From the NCBI GenBank assembly GCA_030267565.1, contig BRXU01000008.1, positions 1,736,001 to 1,800,000 of the forward strand: a stretch of 64,000 nucleotides of DNA, given 5' to 3'. The notes under the pieces were generated by a model that was not told the DNA's origin, made no database searches, and saw nothing but the letters and a program-made list of their open reading frames with translations. The translations under genes were made by a program, and so were the position numbers. Source of the stretch: Pleodorina starrii. Lineage: Eukaryota > Chlorophyta > Chlorophyceae > Chlamydomonadales > Volvocaceae. Shown here piece by piece: positions 10,582 through 22,115 of this stretch (positions within the stretch are counted from its first letter, which is position 1; each line of letters opens with the position of its first letter).

Positions 10582-12792
10582 GGTTTGCCCATTAGCCGAG
10601 TTGTTGTGGTTGTTGTGGTTGTTGTTGTTATTACCGACTGCGGCGGGCGGGTCGAACAAAGGACACAGTAAAGCGATGGTGATGGTGATGGCGGTTTATG
10701 GTTGTGTCATTGCCAATGTTGGTGAGTTGTTTTCTTACAGCCGTTAGAGACAAGGGGGCGCTCGCGTCGTTGGGCGGTGGATTGGGTGACGAGAGTGTGT
10801 GGACGAGAGGGTGTGTGTGTGTGTTTCGGATGGGCGGGATGGGCATAATTGCCTCAATGGCTTGAATAATTTTATCGGCTTTCCTACTCGTTAACTTGGG
10901 GCCGCGTGTGTGCCTGTTGGCCCCGGCGTAGAAAACGTGCGTGGACGGGCGGCAGATTTGACAATGAGGCCCGGCGAGACCCGGCGGCGGCGGCGGCGTC
11001 CCGACTTGGGCGGAAGTGGGGGGAGGGGCGTGTCAGCGCCCGGGGAACCGTGCCGGTTGCCGGTTACCGTCCCTCCCGGCCCCACCACCTCTGCCGTCGC
11101 CTCCTACACAGGTAGAATGCATGACACGCCCGGGGTGTCGTGTCGTGTCGTGTCGCGCCAACCCCCCAAAAACCCACTTTGCCCTTCCGGGTGTCGTGTC
11201 GTGTCGTACCGCGATGGAGGTTGTCGGTGGAAGGAAGTCACCAAGGTGGAGCCAAGGGGCACCCTGTGAGCGAGTGCGGGGAAGCGGGGGGGGAGGGGCG
11301 ATAAGCGAAGGGGATCCAAGGGGAATAAGGGGCGATAAGGAAAGGGGCCTAATCGCAGGGGGCGCGATGTGTGCGGTGTTTGCCGCCCCGCGCACCTGCG
11401 AGTAGGTGTGTCCCACTTACCCCCCCTCCCCCTCCCCCCAACCACCGGGTTCCGGGTCCGCTCGCTAACGCCGTCTCCGTCTCCGCTGCGGTTTCTTCTT
11501 TTTTTCACCACCACCGCTGAAGGTACGCCGTCACTCTCCTCCCTCCCTCCCTCCCTCGGGCACCATCGGCGTATGGGCCCCCTCCCGTTTGGTTTGTGGG
11601 AGGTCTACGTCCCCCATGTATCGGTATCGGTCGGTCGCCCCGGGGGTGGGGATGCTGTATTGCTGTTGCGTCTCTCCAAAGAGAGGGAGTGGTGGCAAGG
11701 GCTGCTCGTGAGCACGTGTGTGCGCAGCTGCCGCCGGCGTCCCAGCGCCAGCGGGCCGCGACCCGCGGGTCGGTTGGCGGGAGGTGTGACACGTCTTGAA
11801 GAATTCATTTCGTAGCGCGGCTCGACGCAAGTGCGTTTGATTTGGTGCGTGTGCGTGTGTATGTGTTTGGGGGGTTGTCTTCAATAATTAAGATAAAGAG
11901 ACGAGCAAAAGATTATTGCGGCAGGTGAATGCGCGGCGGACTGCACCACTGCTGCTGCTGCTGCATCTACTGCGCCTGCGGCTGCAGCGGGGGCGGCAGT
12001 GGATGTTGGGCCCGTAGCCGCGTGCTCGTGCTCGTGTGTGCAGCGTGGTGCATCGCAGCGCAAAGGCGGGATACCGGAAGGGCGGCGCAGCTGCGTGGTT
12101 GAGAATGAGCTTCGTCCTTCCGTAAATCCATTCGGCCTCCGCGCGTTCGCGGACAATCAAACGGCCACCAGCTGTGTTCCCACCGCGGTGAGGTCGCTGT
12201 CCTGTGGGATCTCGGTAAGAGTGACAGAGCCTAGAGCCCGCCTTGGCTTGTGAACATATGCCGTACATTGGGTGCCCACAGTCGCGTGCGGGCCTTGTCG
12301 CTGTCGGTGGGTTTTTGAGCTCCCCCGTAACTCGATTGCCTCTTGACTCCAGCGAGGCCCCGGCCAAACCTAACCGCCCTTGACTTGGCTTGGCTGCTCG
12401 AACAGATGCACGGTGCCGAGTGCTTATCAATACACCGCACGTATCGTACATACCGCGCTGTTGCGATGCCTCAATGTCGTTAAAGGGGCCTCGTCGTAGC
12501 CCTCGTCTGTCGTGGCGCGTTGACGCACACAGCGGCGGAAAGCCAGTCGTCCCCTTTTGAGGGCGCCCTGCCACCCTACCACCACCTTTCGCCGCGCCTG
12601 CTACGGTTTATACTCTGGACGCCGCATACCGTTCGTCCTTCGGCGCTGCTGGCCTGGAGCGCCGTTTCCGAAGGTCGCGGCTTCGGACACGAGTGTGTCG
12701 AGGGGGGCACACACGTTCCGTGGTGGAATTCCCAACGGCGATATACCCCCCCCCAAACGGTGTTCAGTGAATGACAGGCGGGTCGCGCGGGA
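10582..12792. other. Convergent intergenic region between the YaaW-like gene and the EFL-like gene
   Basis: It contains the 3' UTR of the plus-strand gene and, at its right end, of the minus-strand gene. Short GTGTC pentamer tracts occur near 11138 and 11190. A dispersed repeat at 11447-11505 has a relative at 52532-52590. No credible exon was seen; the minus frame at 11888-12574 lacks any recognisable domain and looks random. Confidence 0.45.
11447..11505 (+). repeat. Dispersed repeat, copy 1 (relative at 52532-52590)
   Basis: GGGTTCCGGGTCCG, CGCTAACGCCGTCTCC and TCTCCGCTGC follow each other in the same order as at 52532-52590. Shorter pieces with the core CGCTGCGGTATCTT occur at about 7845 and 14705 in introns. 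It looks like a small dispersed element or its remnant. Confidence 0.6.
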
Positions 12793-12797
12793 TTACA
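12793..12797 (-). promoter_or_regulatory. Candidate TGTAA polyadenylation signal of the EFL-like gene
   Basis: TTACA on the plus strand reads TGTAA on the gene's strand, about 180 nt past its stop codon, a normal volvocine 3' UTR length. Confidence 0.6.
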
Positions 12798-12973
12798 AGG
12801 TGGCGGGGGGACCGCGGCGGCGGGTCCGGCGCCGCGCGGCGCCGCCTGCTTCCTTCGACTCCTTCGCCTCCGCGGCGGCGGCGGGCCCTCAAACAAAAAC
12901 CTCCCCTCGCCCCGCTCCCTCGCTCTCTCCTCAACACGGCGGGTACGTGACCCTCGCCTCGCCTCCTCCTGCC

Positions 12974-15900
12974 TCAGCCTCTATGCCCCCCTTCATCGTC
13001 CCCATTGGAAGTGATATCGATCAACGGGATGGAGGACGACTCCACCGCGGCAGCGACCGCGACTACAGTCGCCTCCGCCGTCGACATCGACGTCGACGCC
13101 GGCTCAGCTTCCTTGGCATGGGCTTGCACGTGCGGGCTGGCGGCGACGGGAGCGGGCGAGGTGGTGGTGGTGGCGGTGGTGGCCGGCGCAGCGCCCTGGC
13201 CTGGCTGTGCCGCGCGCCGTGCCTCCGCCACAGGCGACCGCGGCGCGGGTTCCGGAGCGGGCTCCATGTACTTGACGGCCTGTTGGCGGAGGGAGAGCGA
13301 GGGTGATGAAGAAGGAGGGAGAAGGGGGGGGGGCGGAAGGGGACAGCCGGGGGATGAGGGCGGGGACATGGAGTTGCGAGCCGCATGCCGTTGCGAGGGT
13401 GGCATCTGGCACATGGCATGGCATGGCATGGCATGGCATGGGAGGGCAGGTGTGTCCTCTACTTCGACCTCTCCCTCCCACGGCCCTTTGCCCTCCACAC
13501 CCCACTCCCTTCACACCCCACTCCCATCCCATTCCCGCTCCAATCTCCCTCCGGCCCCCAAACGCCAACCCCCCGGCCCCAACCCCGCCTCAAAAACCCC
13601 CCACCCCAACCCACCTCCACGCGCCCCAGCGCCACAATGACGGGCGCCATCAGCGGCCCCGACTGACCCATGGGTCCGCCTCCTCCGCCACCGCCGTTCA
13701 GCCCGCTGAAGGCCGCCGTGAAGTCCGGGTCCGCCCGCACCGCCGCCCGCACCGCGAATCGCCCCAGCGCCGGGTAGTCCGTATAGGGCTCCACCACCAG
13801 GGGAACCAGCGGCGCCAACTCCACCTCGGCAATGTCGCCCTCGCGAAGATGAGTCGCAGCAGCACTCACCACCTCACCTGCGGGGAGGCGGGGGAGGGGA
13901 GGGGAGGTCGTGAGCGGTGGGGGTGACGGGGGGTGGTACCCTTAGTTTGCAGTCGTCGGGGCCTGGTACCGGGGCGGCTGCCGACGTCATTACCTCCCCG
14001 CTTTTGCCCTTTCCTTGCGCGCGGCCAGCCGCCATGGCGGCAGCGGCCCTCCGCGCCGCCCCCGTTCCCTCTCGCCCTCTCGCTCTACTCCGCCGCCCGC
14101 CGTCCCCTCTCCATCCCGCGGCCCCCCCCTGTCCGGCCCCAATTACCCCCCCCTCCGAACCCTTCCCTCTTCTCGCGCACTCGCGTTGCGCTCGTCAGAG
14201 CGCCATCGGCATCCCTTTCACGCACCTCACCGCACCCAATCAGCCGCCCACCGCACCCGCCCATTCCCCCCAAGCCCACCTTTCTTGTTGAAGGTCTTGA
14301 TGCTCCTCAGCAGGCAGGGCGCCTGTGCAGTGTGCACGTGAACCAGGGCGCAGTAGCCCAGCCCCAGGCAGCGGGATTTGCCGGGGCGCTTGGAGGTGGG
14401 GTCGCGGAGCACCTGGCGCCACAAGACACCGCAAGATGGGGGGCGGGGGTTGTCCACAAGACATCGCAAGATGGCGGGCGGGAGGGCGGGGGGCGGGGGG
14501 TGGAACCGGAACTGGAACCGAAACTGGGCCACACACACACACACATGCTTCCTTCCTTAGCTTTCCCTTTCACTGCTCGCAGCGCATCTTGGCGTTCATC
14601 TTGCCCGGTCGGACTGATCCAAGTCACCCTCAGCCTCACCTTTACACCCCCCCCGCCCATCCGGACTGCCCCACCTCCACCCCCAACCCCTTACCCCTTC
14701 TCCTTCCGCTGCGGTATCTTCTTGGTACCCCTTACCCCCCCTTAACCAGCCCTCTTCATTCCCGCTTCTCAACTGGAGCCCCCCCTCCTCACCTGCACCC
14801 TGGCCGTGAACGACGCCGCCAGCCGGGCCGGTCGGTCGCCCGCCTCCGAAACCACACAGCCCCGCCGCAGCCGCGACGCATGCACCCCCTTGACCGCCAG
14901 CCCCACCCACTCCCCCGCCGCCGCCGCCGCCCGCGCGTCGTGGAAGCTCTCCAGGGAGCGCACCGCCGCCGCCAGGCGCCCATCCCCGCCGCCGCCGCCG
15001 CCTGCCGCGTCCCATGCTGCTGTGGAGGCGGCGGCGGCGGAGGAGGAGGACGGGGAGGCTGGCGGCGGCAGCAGCTGCGCGGATGTCCCCTGGCGGATGC
15101 TGCCTCCCGCCAGTCGACCCGCGGGCACTGTGCCTATGCCGCCGACCTTGAAAGTGCCCTGCAGGGGGGGAGGGGGGCAGGGAGGGGGGCCGATGACGGA
15201 GGGCGAGGAAGCAGGGGCCGAGGCAGCGGCGGCCGTGTGGGCCCCGGCGCGGGTGGTGGTAGTGGTGGTGGTGGCGGGGGTTATCCACGTACTAGGCCGG
15301 AGCCCGGGGGGTTATCCACGTATAGGCCGGAGCCCGTAAACGGGGGGGGGGTGTCGGAAACCCGAGAGTACGGGTGCGTGTGCAGGCTGGTGCCTGCGAG
15401 GACATGCAACTTCCGGCCCGCGCAGGAGTGCCCCTTCTTTCCTGAAGAGAAACCCCTTCTTCCCTCTCTTCCTGAAGAGAAGCCCCCTGAAGAGAACCCC
15501 CCCCCCCCCCAACCAGCCAGACATCCCCCCTGTGGCCCCCCGCCCTTCCGCCCCCCCGTCCGCACCCTCTTCCCCTCCCTCGCCCTCGCCCTCTCTCCCC
15601 GCCCCCCTCCTCCCCGGCTCACAATCAGGGGTATCCTCAGCGGTCGCGCCGCCGCATCCCGCGCCTCCTTGGACTCCCGCGCCACCCCCGGCGCCCCCTC
15701 CACCGCGGCTGCCACCGCCCCCGTCAGCGAGGGCCCCGGCCACCAGGTCATGCGGGGGGAGGGCTCCGTGAGGTTGTCCCCCGTGAGGGCGGACACCGGG
15801 ACAAGCACGGGAGGGAGGGGCGTCTGCGGCCGGTAGGTCGGGCGGCGGCAGAGGGAGGGGAGGGGAGGGCAGGGGCGCAGTCGGTGGTGAGGGGGGGGGA

Positions 15901-18354
15901 GGGAAGTATCGTTATCGGGGGGAGGGAGGGTGAGGGGCGGGGCAAAGGGCAAGGGGCGGAGCAAGGGGCGGGGCGAGCGGGGGGGGTAGGGTTGGGTGGA
16001 GAAAGTGAGAGGGGTGTGATGCGGTGGGTGGGGGGGTGGGTGGGTGGATGGGTGGATGGGTGGATGGGTGGGTGGGTGGATGGGTGGATGGGTGGATGGG
16101 TGGATGGGTGGGTGGGTGGGTGGGTGGGTGGGTGGGTGGGTGGGTGGGTGGGTGGGTAGGTGGGTGGGTGGGTAGGTGGGTGGGTGGGTGGGTGGTGCCG
16201 CGCCCGCGCACTCCTTCAGGCCAGACCCCCACCCCGCTCGCCTGCCCGCCCGCTCTTCGGCTCTCGCTTTCTCCCACACGCACTACCCCTTCCCCCGCCC
16301 CCTTCCCAATGCCCCCAACCCCACCCCACCCCCGGTGGGGCGCTAGACCCACCAGACGCTTGAGGAGTCGCTTGATGGTTTCGGAGGCGTCTTGGAAGCG
16401 CTGCTCGGCCACCGCCGGGTCTCCCTCCACCACCACATCCACCAGGTTGACAGCCACCACCTGGGGGGCACATCACAGTTGACATATGACATAAACATGA
16501 CAGGACATTTCATGGCAGGACATAAACATGACAGGACATGACGTGACATATGACATGGCAGGACAGGACATGACCCACCCCCCAACCCCCCACCCCTACC
16601 CACCAGGCATCGTTTGTCGATGAGTGCGGTCGCCAGATGCGCCAGGTCCCGAGTCTGACCGCTAAACGCCGGAGAGTCCAGTACGGTAGGCCGGCTGTCG
16701 ACAACCAGTACGGCAACGTCAGCCTGTGCCGTACATACACACAAACACAAACATACAGCGGGACAAGGCAAGGTCGCACGGTGGTAAGAAAAACGATGCC
16801 GCAGCGGAGGGACGTAGGCGACGCGCGGTGGTGGTGGTGGTGGTGGTGGTGGACTGGTGGTTGGGGGCGGGGCGGGGATGCGGCGCCAGAGCGGCGGGGT
16901 GGCTGCAGGCCCGCAGTTGGAAAGCTGGCAGCTGGCTTCCGGGGTGCTGCACGTATGTATGTATGCATGTATGAATGCGCCCCCTTGTCGCCCCCTTTTT
17001 TCATGATTCATGTAACCGAACACGGAAACCAAACACGAAGTGGCGGGTAAGCGACCTGGACAATGAGTGGGCGCATGGGTGGGTGGGTGGGTGCAGCAGC
17101 AGCAGCAGGGGGGAGGGGTCGGGTCCAAGGTCTCGGAGCCCCTGCTCCCTCCCCAGCAACCTCGCCTTCCCCCGCTCCTCCCAACAAAGCAATAATAAAG
17201 GCATCTCAAGCCACCACGGCAGCCCCGCCCCGCCCAGCCCCCACTCCGCCCCCGCTCCGCCCAGCCCCCGCTCCGCCCCCGCCCAGCCCGGCCCCGCTCG
17301 CCTCTCCCCCCACCCCCCACCTGCGTTATCCCGGCGATTGTGCTCTTGAGGCAGTCCGGGTGGCCGGGGGTATCCACGAGCGTCAGCACCAAACCCGCCG
17401 AGGAGGAGGAGGGGGAGGAGGAGGAGGGCAAGGGCAGCGACCCCGGGCTGGCGGCAGTGGTGGGCGGCAGCGCCAGGCGGTGCAGCTTTATGTCCAGGGT
17501 GAGACCCCGGTCTCGCTCCAGTCGCAAGCGGTCCACGATCTGGGGAGGCATGATGACGAGGATGATGATGGGGTTGATGATGCGGTTGATGAGGTTGATG
17601 CGGGGGAGGAGAGGGGAGGAGAGGGGAGGAGAGGGGAGGAGAGGGGAGGGGAGGTTTGAAGATTGGAGAGGGCTGGCAGGGTTGGGCGAGTGACGGGGGT
17701 TTGGAGGGTTGGCACGGTTTGGAGGTCGGGGTGGGTGGGTGGTGCATGGGGCGGTCGGGGGGAGGAGGGGTGCGATGCTATGCGAGGTCGTGGAGGGATG
17801 GGGCCAGGAATGGGAGTGTGTCGGTGTGTCGTAATCCAGGAGGAGGAGTGGGTGGCGCGCTTTCGGTTGGACCGCAAGGATGTGGGTCCGTTGTTGTGTG
17901 TGGGGAAGTCGGAGGTCAGGCAACTGGGTTCGACGCAGGGGGTTGCATGGAACGGGCCGCGGGAGGAAGGCGCTGGAAGGAGAGGTGGTGGCGGTGGGGA
18001 CGGGGGAGAGGGCGCTCTGTACACTGGAAGAAGCGTCGCTGGCGCAAGAAGGAAGGGTTACGAATGCGATCAGGATCCACTGTAAAGTTTGCTGTAGGGC
18101 TCTGTGCGCTTGGCGAGAAGGGGGGGGGTCAGAATTGCGGGTTCTGCTGATGGGGGGGGGCTGCTTCTCACCCATGAGTATCGTGAAGCGGGGCGGGTGC
18201 TCGTTTCCCGCTCGACCCGCTCCCACGTCCGCTTGTCCACGCCGCCGAGCTTTACCAGCATGTGTCCCACCGCCGTGCTTTTGCCGGCCTTATGATGACC
18301 CACAAAGACGACTGTTGCATGAGGCATCGCGTCTGCGGACGTTGATGCGGACAT
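12974..18354 (-). CDS. Divergent EF-1alpha/EFL-family translational GTPase
   Basis: Nine exons: 18354-18172, 17539-17321, 16723-16604, 16460-16353, 15823-15623, 15158-14793, 14412-14280, 13877-13621 and 13279-12974. They give 630 aa with every phase closing; EF-1alpha/EFL proteins are about 430-460 aa. G1 is GHHKAGKST (19-27) in place of the near-invariant GHVDHGKST. The switch-1 threonine is present in RGLTLDI (72-78), and G3 is DTPGH (117-121). G4 is NLVD (179-182) instead of NKxD, so the lysine that stacks on guanine is missing. G5 is VSAL. Domain II ([12 protein letters not shown]) and domain III ([10 protein letters not shown]) are recognisable. Ser-, Ala/Gly- and Gly-rich inserts and an Ala/Thr/Pro-rich C-terminal extension (about 530-630) are extra. 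Green algae use EFL for elongation; this protein is probably a paralogue with another or altered role. An in-frame ATG at 18327 (MPHATVVF) is an alternative start closer to the EFL norm. Confidence 0.85.
15275..15340 (-). repeat. Dispersed intronic repeat, two adjacent copies
   Basis: The motif GGTTATCCACGTATAGGCC plus GGAGC occurs twice here, the first copy with CGTACTAGG. It is inside the intron 15159-15622 of the EFL-like gene. The reverse-oriented motif is at 25104-25128 in an intron of the mTERF gene. Confidence 0.75.
16020..16195 (+). repeat. TGGG/TGGA tetranucleotide array in intron 4 of the EFL-like gene
   Basis: GGTG and GGAT tetramers alternate for about 170 bp, C-rich on the transcribed (minus) sense strand. 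The array lies inside the intron 15824-16352. A 10-bp GGGGAGGAGA array sits in another intron of the same gene at about 17604-17650. Confidence 0.9.
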
Positions 18355-18678
18355 GGTGCTCGACCTTACAACAAGGACTTGTCGTGACTTGGGCAAAAGG
18401 CTTACATGGCATGCACGTCAAGAAAGGTCAGCCTTGTGTTCGTAACACAGAGGGACAACCACTGTAGCCCAAAACACCCGGTTGCACGGCAGGGTACGAA
18501 CTCACGAAGTGATCATAAAGGATTTGCAAATCCTGCGAATTTGCAAGCGTGATTTCAAAAATAGCTTGGGTGCAGGCAGCACATTTGTTGTGATCATAGG
18601 CTCCATAACTTGACGCAACTTCACGTCCCGGATCCACCTCGACATTCCTGGGGGAGCGAGCTGCCATCTTGCCTAGCC
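18355..18678. promoter_or_regulatory. Divergent promoter between the EFL-like GTPase and the SR protein gene
   Basis: The two start codons are only 324 bp apart on opposite strands, so both 5' UTRs and both promoters must fit here. I saw no canonical TATA box; individual elements cannot be assigned by eye. Confidence 0.6.
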
Positions 18679-19966
18679 ATGGGCAGCCGAGTCTATGTCG
18701 GGAACCTTCCCGCAGATGTTGCAGAGCGGGACGTTCGCGACGAGGTAACTGGAACTTGCACCATGGACGTATTCGGAAACGAGTTTGACCCCGCTTGCTT
18801 CTTTGCGCCTCGCAGTTTGAGCGGTTCGGCCGCGTGAGGACGATATGGGTTGCTCGCAAACCTCCTGGTGAGTCGGCAGCGTCGAGACTTGGCGCGCCTC
18901 TTTGGCGGCACTCAAACTACCGTTGAGCGGCATTTGCGCGCAATACTTGCACGAAAGCTTGTTGATATTTACCCTGAGAATAACGTTGCGTTATAGTGGT
19001 AAGCCGACTGTGTCGGGGTCAGCCCAGTGGTCTGGCGGCCGGGGTTCGGGAAGTCCAGCGAGGTCGTTGCACAGCCATCTTTGCGTGTTTGTTCATTTCC
19101 CGGATTGAGCTCCAACTTAATTAGTCGAGCTCTTGCTTTACAAAACTGAACGCTGCCAAAAGGGCGCCGAGACGCATGGGGGAACGAATTGTGGCTATGT
19201 GCTCGCGAAATTAACGACAACGACTGATGCGTCTCGCAGGTTTCGCTTTTCTGGAGATGGAAGACGACCGGGATGCTGCTGACGCAGTTCGCAAGCTAGA
19301 CGGTACGTTATACTTGTCCATAGGCGTAAGGCAGTACTGTAGTTGACTGGTCGTCAGAATCTTCAGTCAAGATGGCAGCCGGCATTATCCTAATCATGCG
19401 TTCGCGCCTACACAGGTTTCCAGGGCTGGCGTGTTGAGTTCAGCCGACGCGCCGACCGTGGCCCCCCCCCTCGGGGTGGCATGGCCGGTGGGATGGGGGG
19501 CGGTCCGATGGGCCGGGAGCTGCGGTGCTACGAGTGCGGCGAGATCGGGCACATTGCCCGTGACTGCCGCAACATGCGTGGCGGTGGTATGGGTGGCGGT
19601 CGCGGAGGGATGGCGCCTGCTCGCGGCCGCAGCCGCAGCCGCAGGTGAGCAAAGGGCGGGGCACGACGAGCTGCCCGCGGTCACAATGCAAAAACCGCTC
19701 ACCCCTTTACCGGCTTGTGTTCCGACACCGCAGTCCCGTGAGGCGCAGCCGGAGCCCGTCGTACGACCGCAGACGCTCTGCGAGGTGAGATGGATGTGCA
19801 AGTGTTCCTGGATGTGCACGTGCACAGCGCATGAAACTTTGTTCTGACCTCGAATGAATGTCGGCTGACTCCGTTTCCCTTTTCTCCTTGCATCGCTCGC
19901 AGCCCGCCAAGGCGCCGGGATGAGGGCCGCGAGCGCGACCGCAGCCGGAGCCGCAGCCGTGACTAA
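18679..19966 (+). CDS. RSZ-type SR splicing factor (RRM, CCHC zinc knuckle, RS domain)
   Basis: Exons 18679-18744, 18816-18867, 19240-19302, 19416-19644, 19734-19784 and 19903-19966 give 174 aa, all in phase. The RRM spans residues 4-70, with RNP2 as VYVGNL (5-10) and RNP1 around GFAFLEM (40-46). A Gly/Met/Pro-rich hinge leads to a zinc knuckle CYECGEIGHIARDC (98-111, CX2CX4HX4C). The C-terminal tail is rich in Arg-Ser dipeptides interleaved with RRR and RD. This order is that of plant RSZ22 and animal SRSF7: nuclear pre-mRNA splicing and export factors whose RS tail is phosphorylated by SRPK/CLK kinases. The RS tail is encoded by two very short last exons. A poly(A) signal follows at 20159. 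Confidence 0.95.
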
Positions 19967-20158
19967 GGGCGCTCCCAGCTGAGACGGCGGATATTTGCCC
20001 ACCCAACACTCACTGCGTCTGAACACCCACGTATCTACTAGTTTGGTGCTGTGCGTCGTAGCAGCGGTGGGCTGACCACCGTATGACTGGTTGTTGCGGA
20101 CGTGTTCGTTCATGTCGCAAGTACAATTTGCGCGGAGTCAATGTCGGGGTTGTTGGGC

Positions 20159-20163
20159 TGTAA
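20159..20163 (+). promoter_or_regulatory. TGTAA polyadenylation signal of the SR protein gene
   Basis: TGTAA lies 193 nt after the stop codon, at the expected volvocine distance and context. Confidence 0.7.
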
Positions 20164-21428
20164 GTTGCATCACTGGGACGACCGTGTTTTGGAGTTGCCT
20201 GCATCCTCAGTATTATCAGGTACGGGGAATGCAGGAGAACCGCCCTCGTTACACATTGCATGATGACGAATCCTAAGAAACATTTGGGCTGTCGTGGATA
20301 TTCGTGAAGCCATGTTTTAATGGTTGGAAGGAGTGCTGCTTTTGGTTTTTCCGTCGAGCGATGAAAGTTGGGCCAATGTGGCTGTGTGCTTTTGGAGGGC
20401 TGCGGTGAGCGGCTGTACGGCGGGGGCCTTCACTACGCACATCATTGATGTACTGAGTGCGTGCGCCTGCGGCCCCTTTCTTCCACAGGGGGTGCCGTCT
20501 GATGCCTCCATGCGCTTCACTCCGCTTCGCTTCACAACTGCGCGCCTTCTTTCGTCTGCTTCGTTGCTGTGGATTGCCGGGGGTCATCTGTGGAAATTCC
20601 AACCACCTGCACCTGCCGCGGCCCTGGGCTACCAACACGCACGCGACTCTTCGTTTCGTCGTCCTTGTGCGTCGATCTGCCTGCGTCGGGGGACTCCGCT
20701 ACTCTCCTCCTTCCTGGCGACATTCACTGCTCGCGGATGGTCACCAGTAAGGGGCCTGTTGTCCGTGCGTCATTTTCGACCGAGCTCCCTGTGGTGACGT
20801 GTCCTACACAGGTATACACAGGTGAGGTGTACAGGCTGAACAACTCGAGACGGCATCGACTTCATGGGCGCGTCGCCATCCTCGTGCCTCTGTTTTGGTT
20901 TCATTGTGTGGCCGCCGTTTGCTGAAATTTGTGTTGCCTGACGGCTGCGGTTATTTAACGAGCTACATGAGTGGTATGAGATCTTGTCCCTGACCCCTGC
21001 GGCCCCGCTACCAGTACATGCAGTAGTTGTCTCCGCTCCTAGCCTATCAGCTGCAGCTCGACTACAGGTGCACCTCATAGTACTGGCATTGTTAGACATG
21101 CTCGTGCACTGGCACATGCAAGGAGTCGTAGCGACAGCTGGTTAGTCGCTCAGTTCCAAGTGCAGCATTCAAACGGTTCACAGCTATGTCGTCCTATGCA
21201 GTTCCGAGATTACAATCAGTCTCTGTTTTGACACCGATCAGCAGTACAGTATTTGGAAGTTGCGAATAGAAAAAAGACCTGACCAAGGAGCAAAGACCTC
21301 GCGTGAAGTCATTCGAACGACGCAACGACCTGCTCTTCAGGTTAACCTATTATCTTCAACAGGTTGTGCAAGTTTCTTACGTGAAGCTATCTCGTTATAG
21401 CTGCTCAAACTTATAGGCCTGCGACAGC
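20164..21428. other. Spacer between the SR gene and the coiled-coil gene
   Basis: No credible exon. The several open frames at 20324-20925 overlap one another in different frames, lack domains and have no splice-consistent continuation. The right end should hold the promoter and 5' UTR of the next gene. Confidence 0.4.
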
Positions 21429-22115
21429 ATGGACCGCGGACGCCAAGCGCGAAGCGTTTCCAGGTAAAATGTTGCTGGGCCTGTAGAGTCCGACTTGCTG
21501 CACGGGAAGCGTACTTTATGTTGACTGGATGCGGAACACAGGTCGCGCTCTCGTCGCGAGGAGCGACGTCAGTCAATGCACAGCTCGCATGAATCCTTGG
21601 CGGGGAACCTTAGTCCTGGGCGTCACCATCCGGGACAACACGGCAGCCGGCGCGAAAGTGGCGGTGGAAGTTTCTTCAAGAACCTCTTCGGCCGGCGCGA
21701 CAAGCACCAGCTCCCTCAACAACCGCAGCAGCCCGGGGTCGCCACCCCCTACCAGCAGCTCCCCGCGGACACCAGCAGCCCGCCGCCGCCAGCCCCAACC
21801 AGCGGCTCCCCGGGCTCCAAGCTCAAGTCCTTCTTTACGCCGCACAGCAAGAGCGCCCGCAGCGCGAGCTCCCCGCTGCCCCACAACCCCGTCGAGGAGC
21901 TGCAGATGAAGGAGCTGCAGCACCGCGTGCAGCTTCTCACGGCGCAGGTGGAGGGCTACGAGAAGGTCAAGCAGCTGCTGCAGGCGGAGCAGCGCGCAGC
22001 GCAGGAGTGGAAGGAGAAGTGGAATTACCAGAACTTCAAGCTGAACGTCATGGTGGACATGCTCGTCCTGCGGGTGCTGGAGCTGGAGCAGCCCGCCGAG
22101 TCGCAAATGCAATGA
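21429..22115 (+). CDS. Small coiled-coil protein of unknown function
   Basis: Exons 21429-21463 and 21542-22115 (intron GTAAAA...AACACAG) give 202 aa, phase-consistent. Residues 1-30 are Arg/Ser-rich (RSRSRREERR). A basic-aromatic patch (SFFKNLFGRRDKHQ) and a Gln/Pro/Ser-rich linker follow. Residues about 130-197 form a predicted coiled coil, from EELQMKELQHRVQLL to MVDMLVLRVLELE, with heptad-spaced leucines and valines. No catalytic motif is seen. The second SFF motif (SKLKSFFTPHSKS) resembles the first, suggesting two copies of a short linear motif. I do not recognise the family. The two-exon structure depends on the short first exon; if that is wrong, the start would be the ATG at 21576. 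Confidence 0.65.

Noticed and set aside
11888..12574. 228-codon minus-strand frame
   Set aside because: No domain, no codon bias, no splice partners; consistent with chance in GC-rich DNA.
16343..18226. 627-codon minus-strand frame read as one protein
   Set aside because: It is a read-through of three GTPase exons and their introns; splice signals and homology show the true exon borders.
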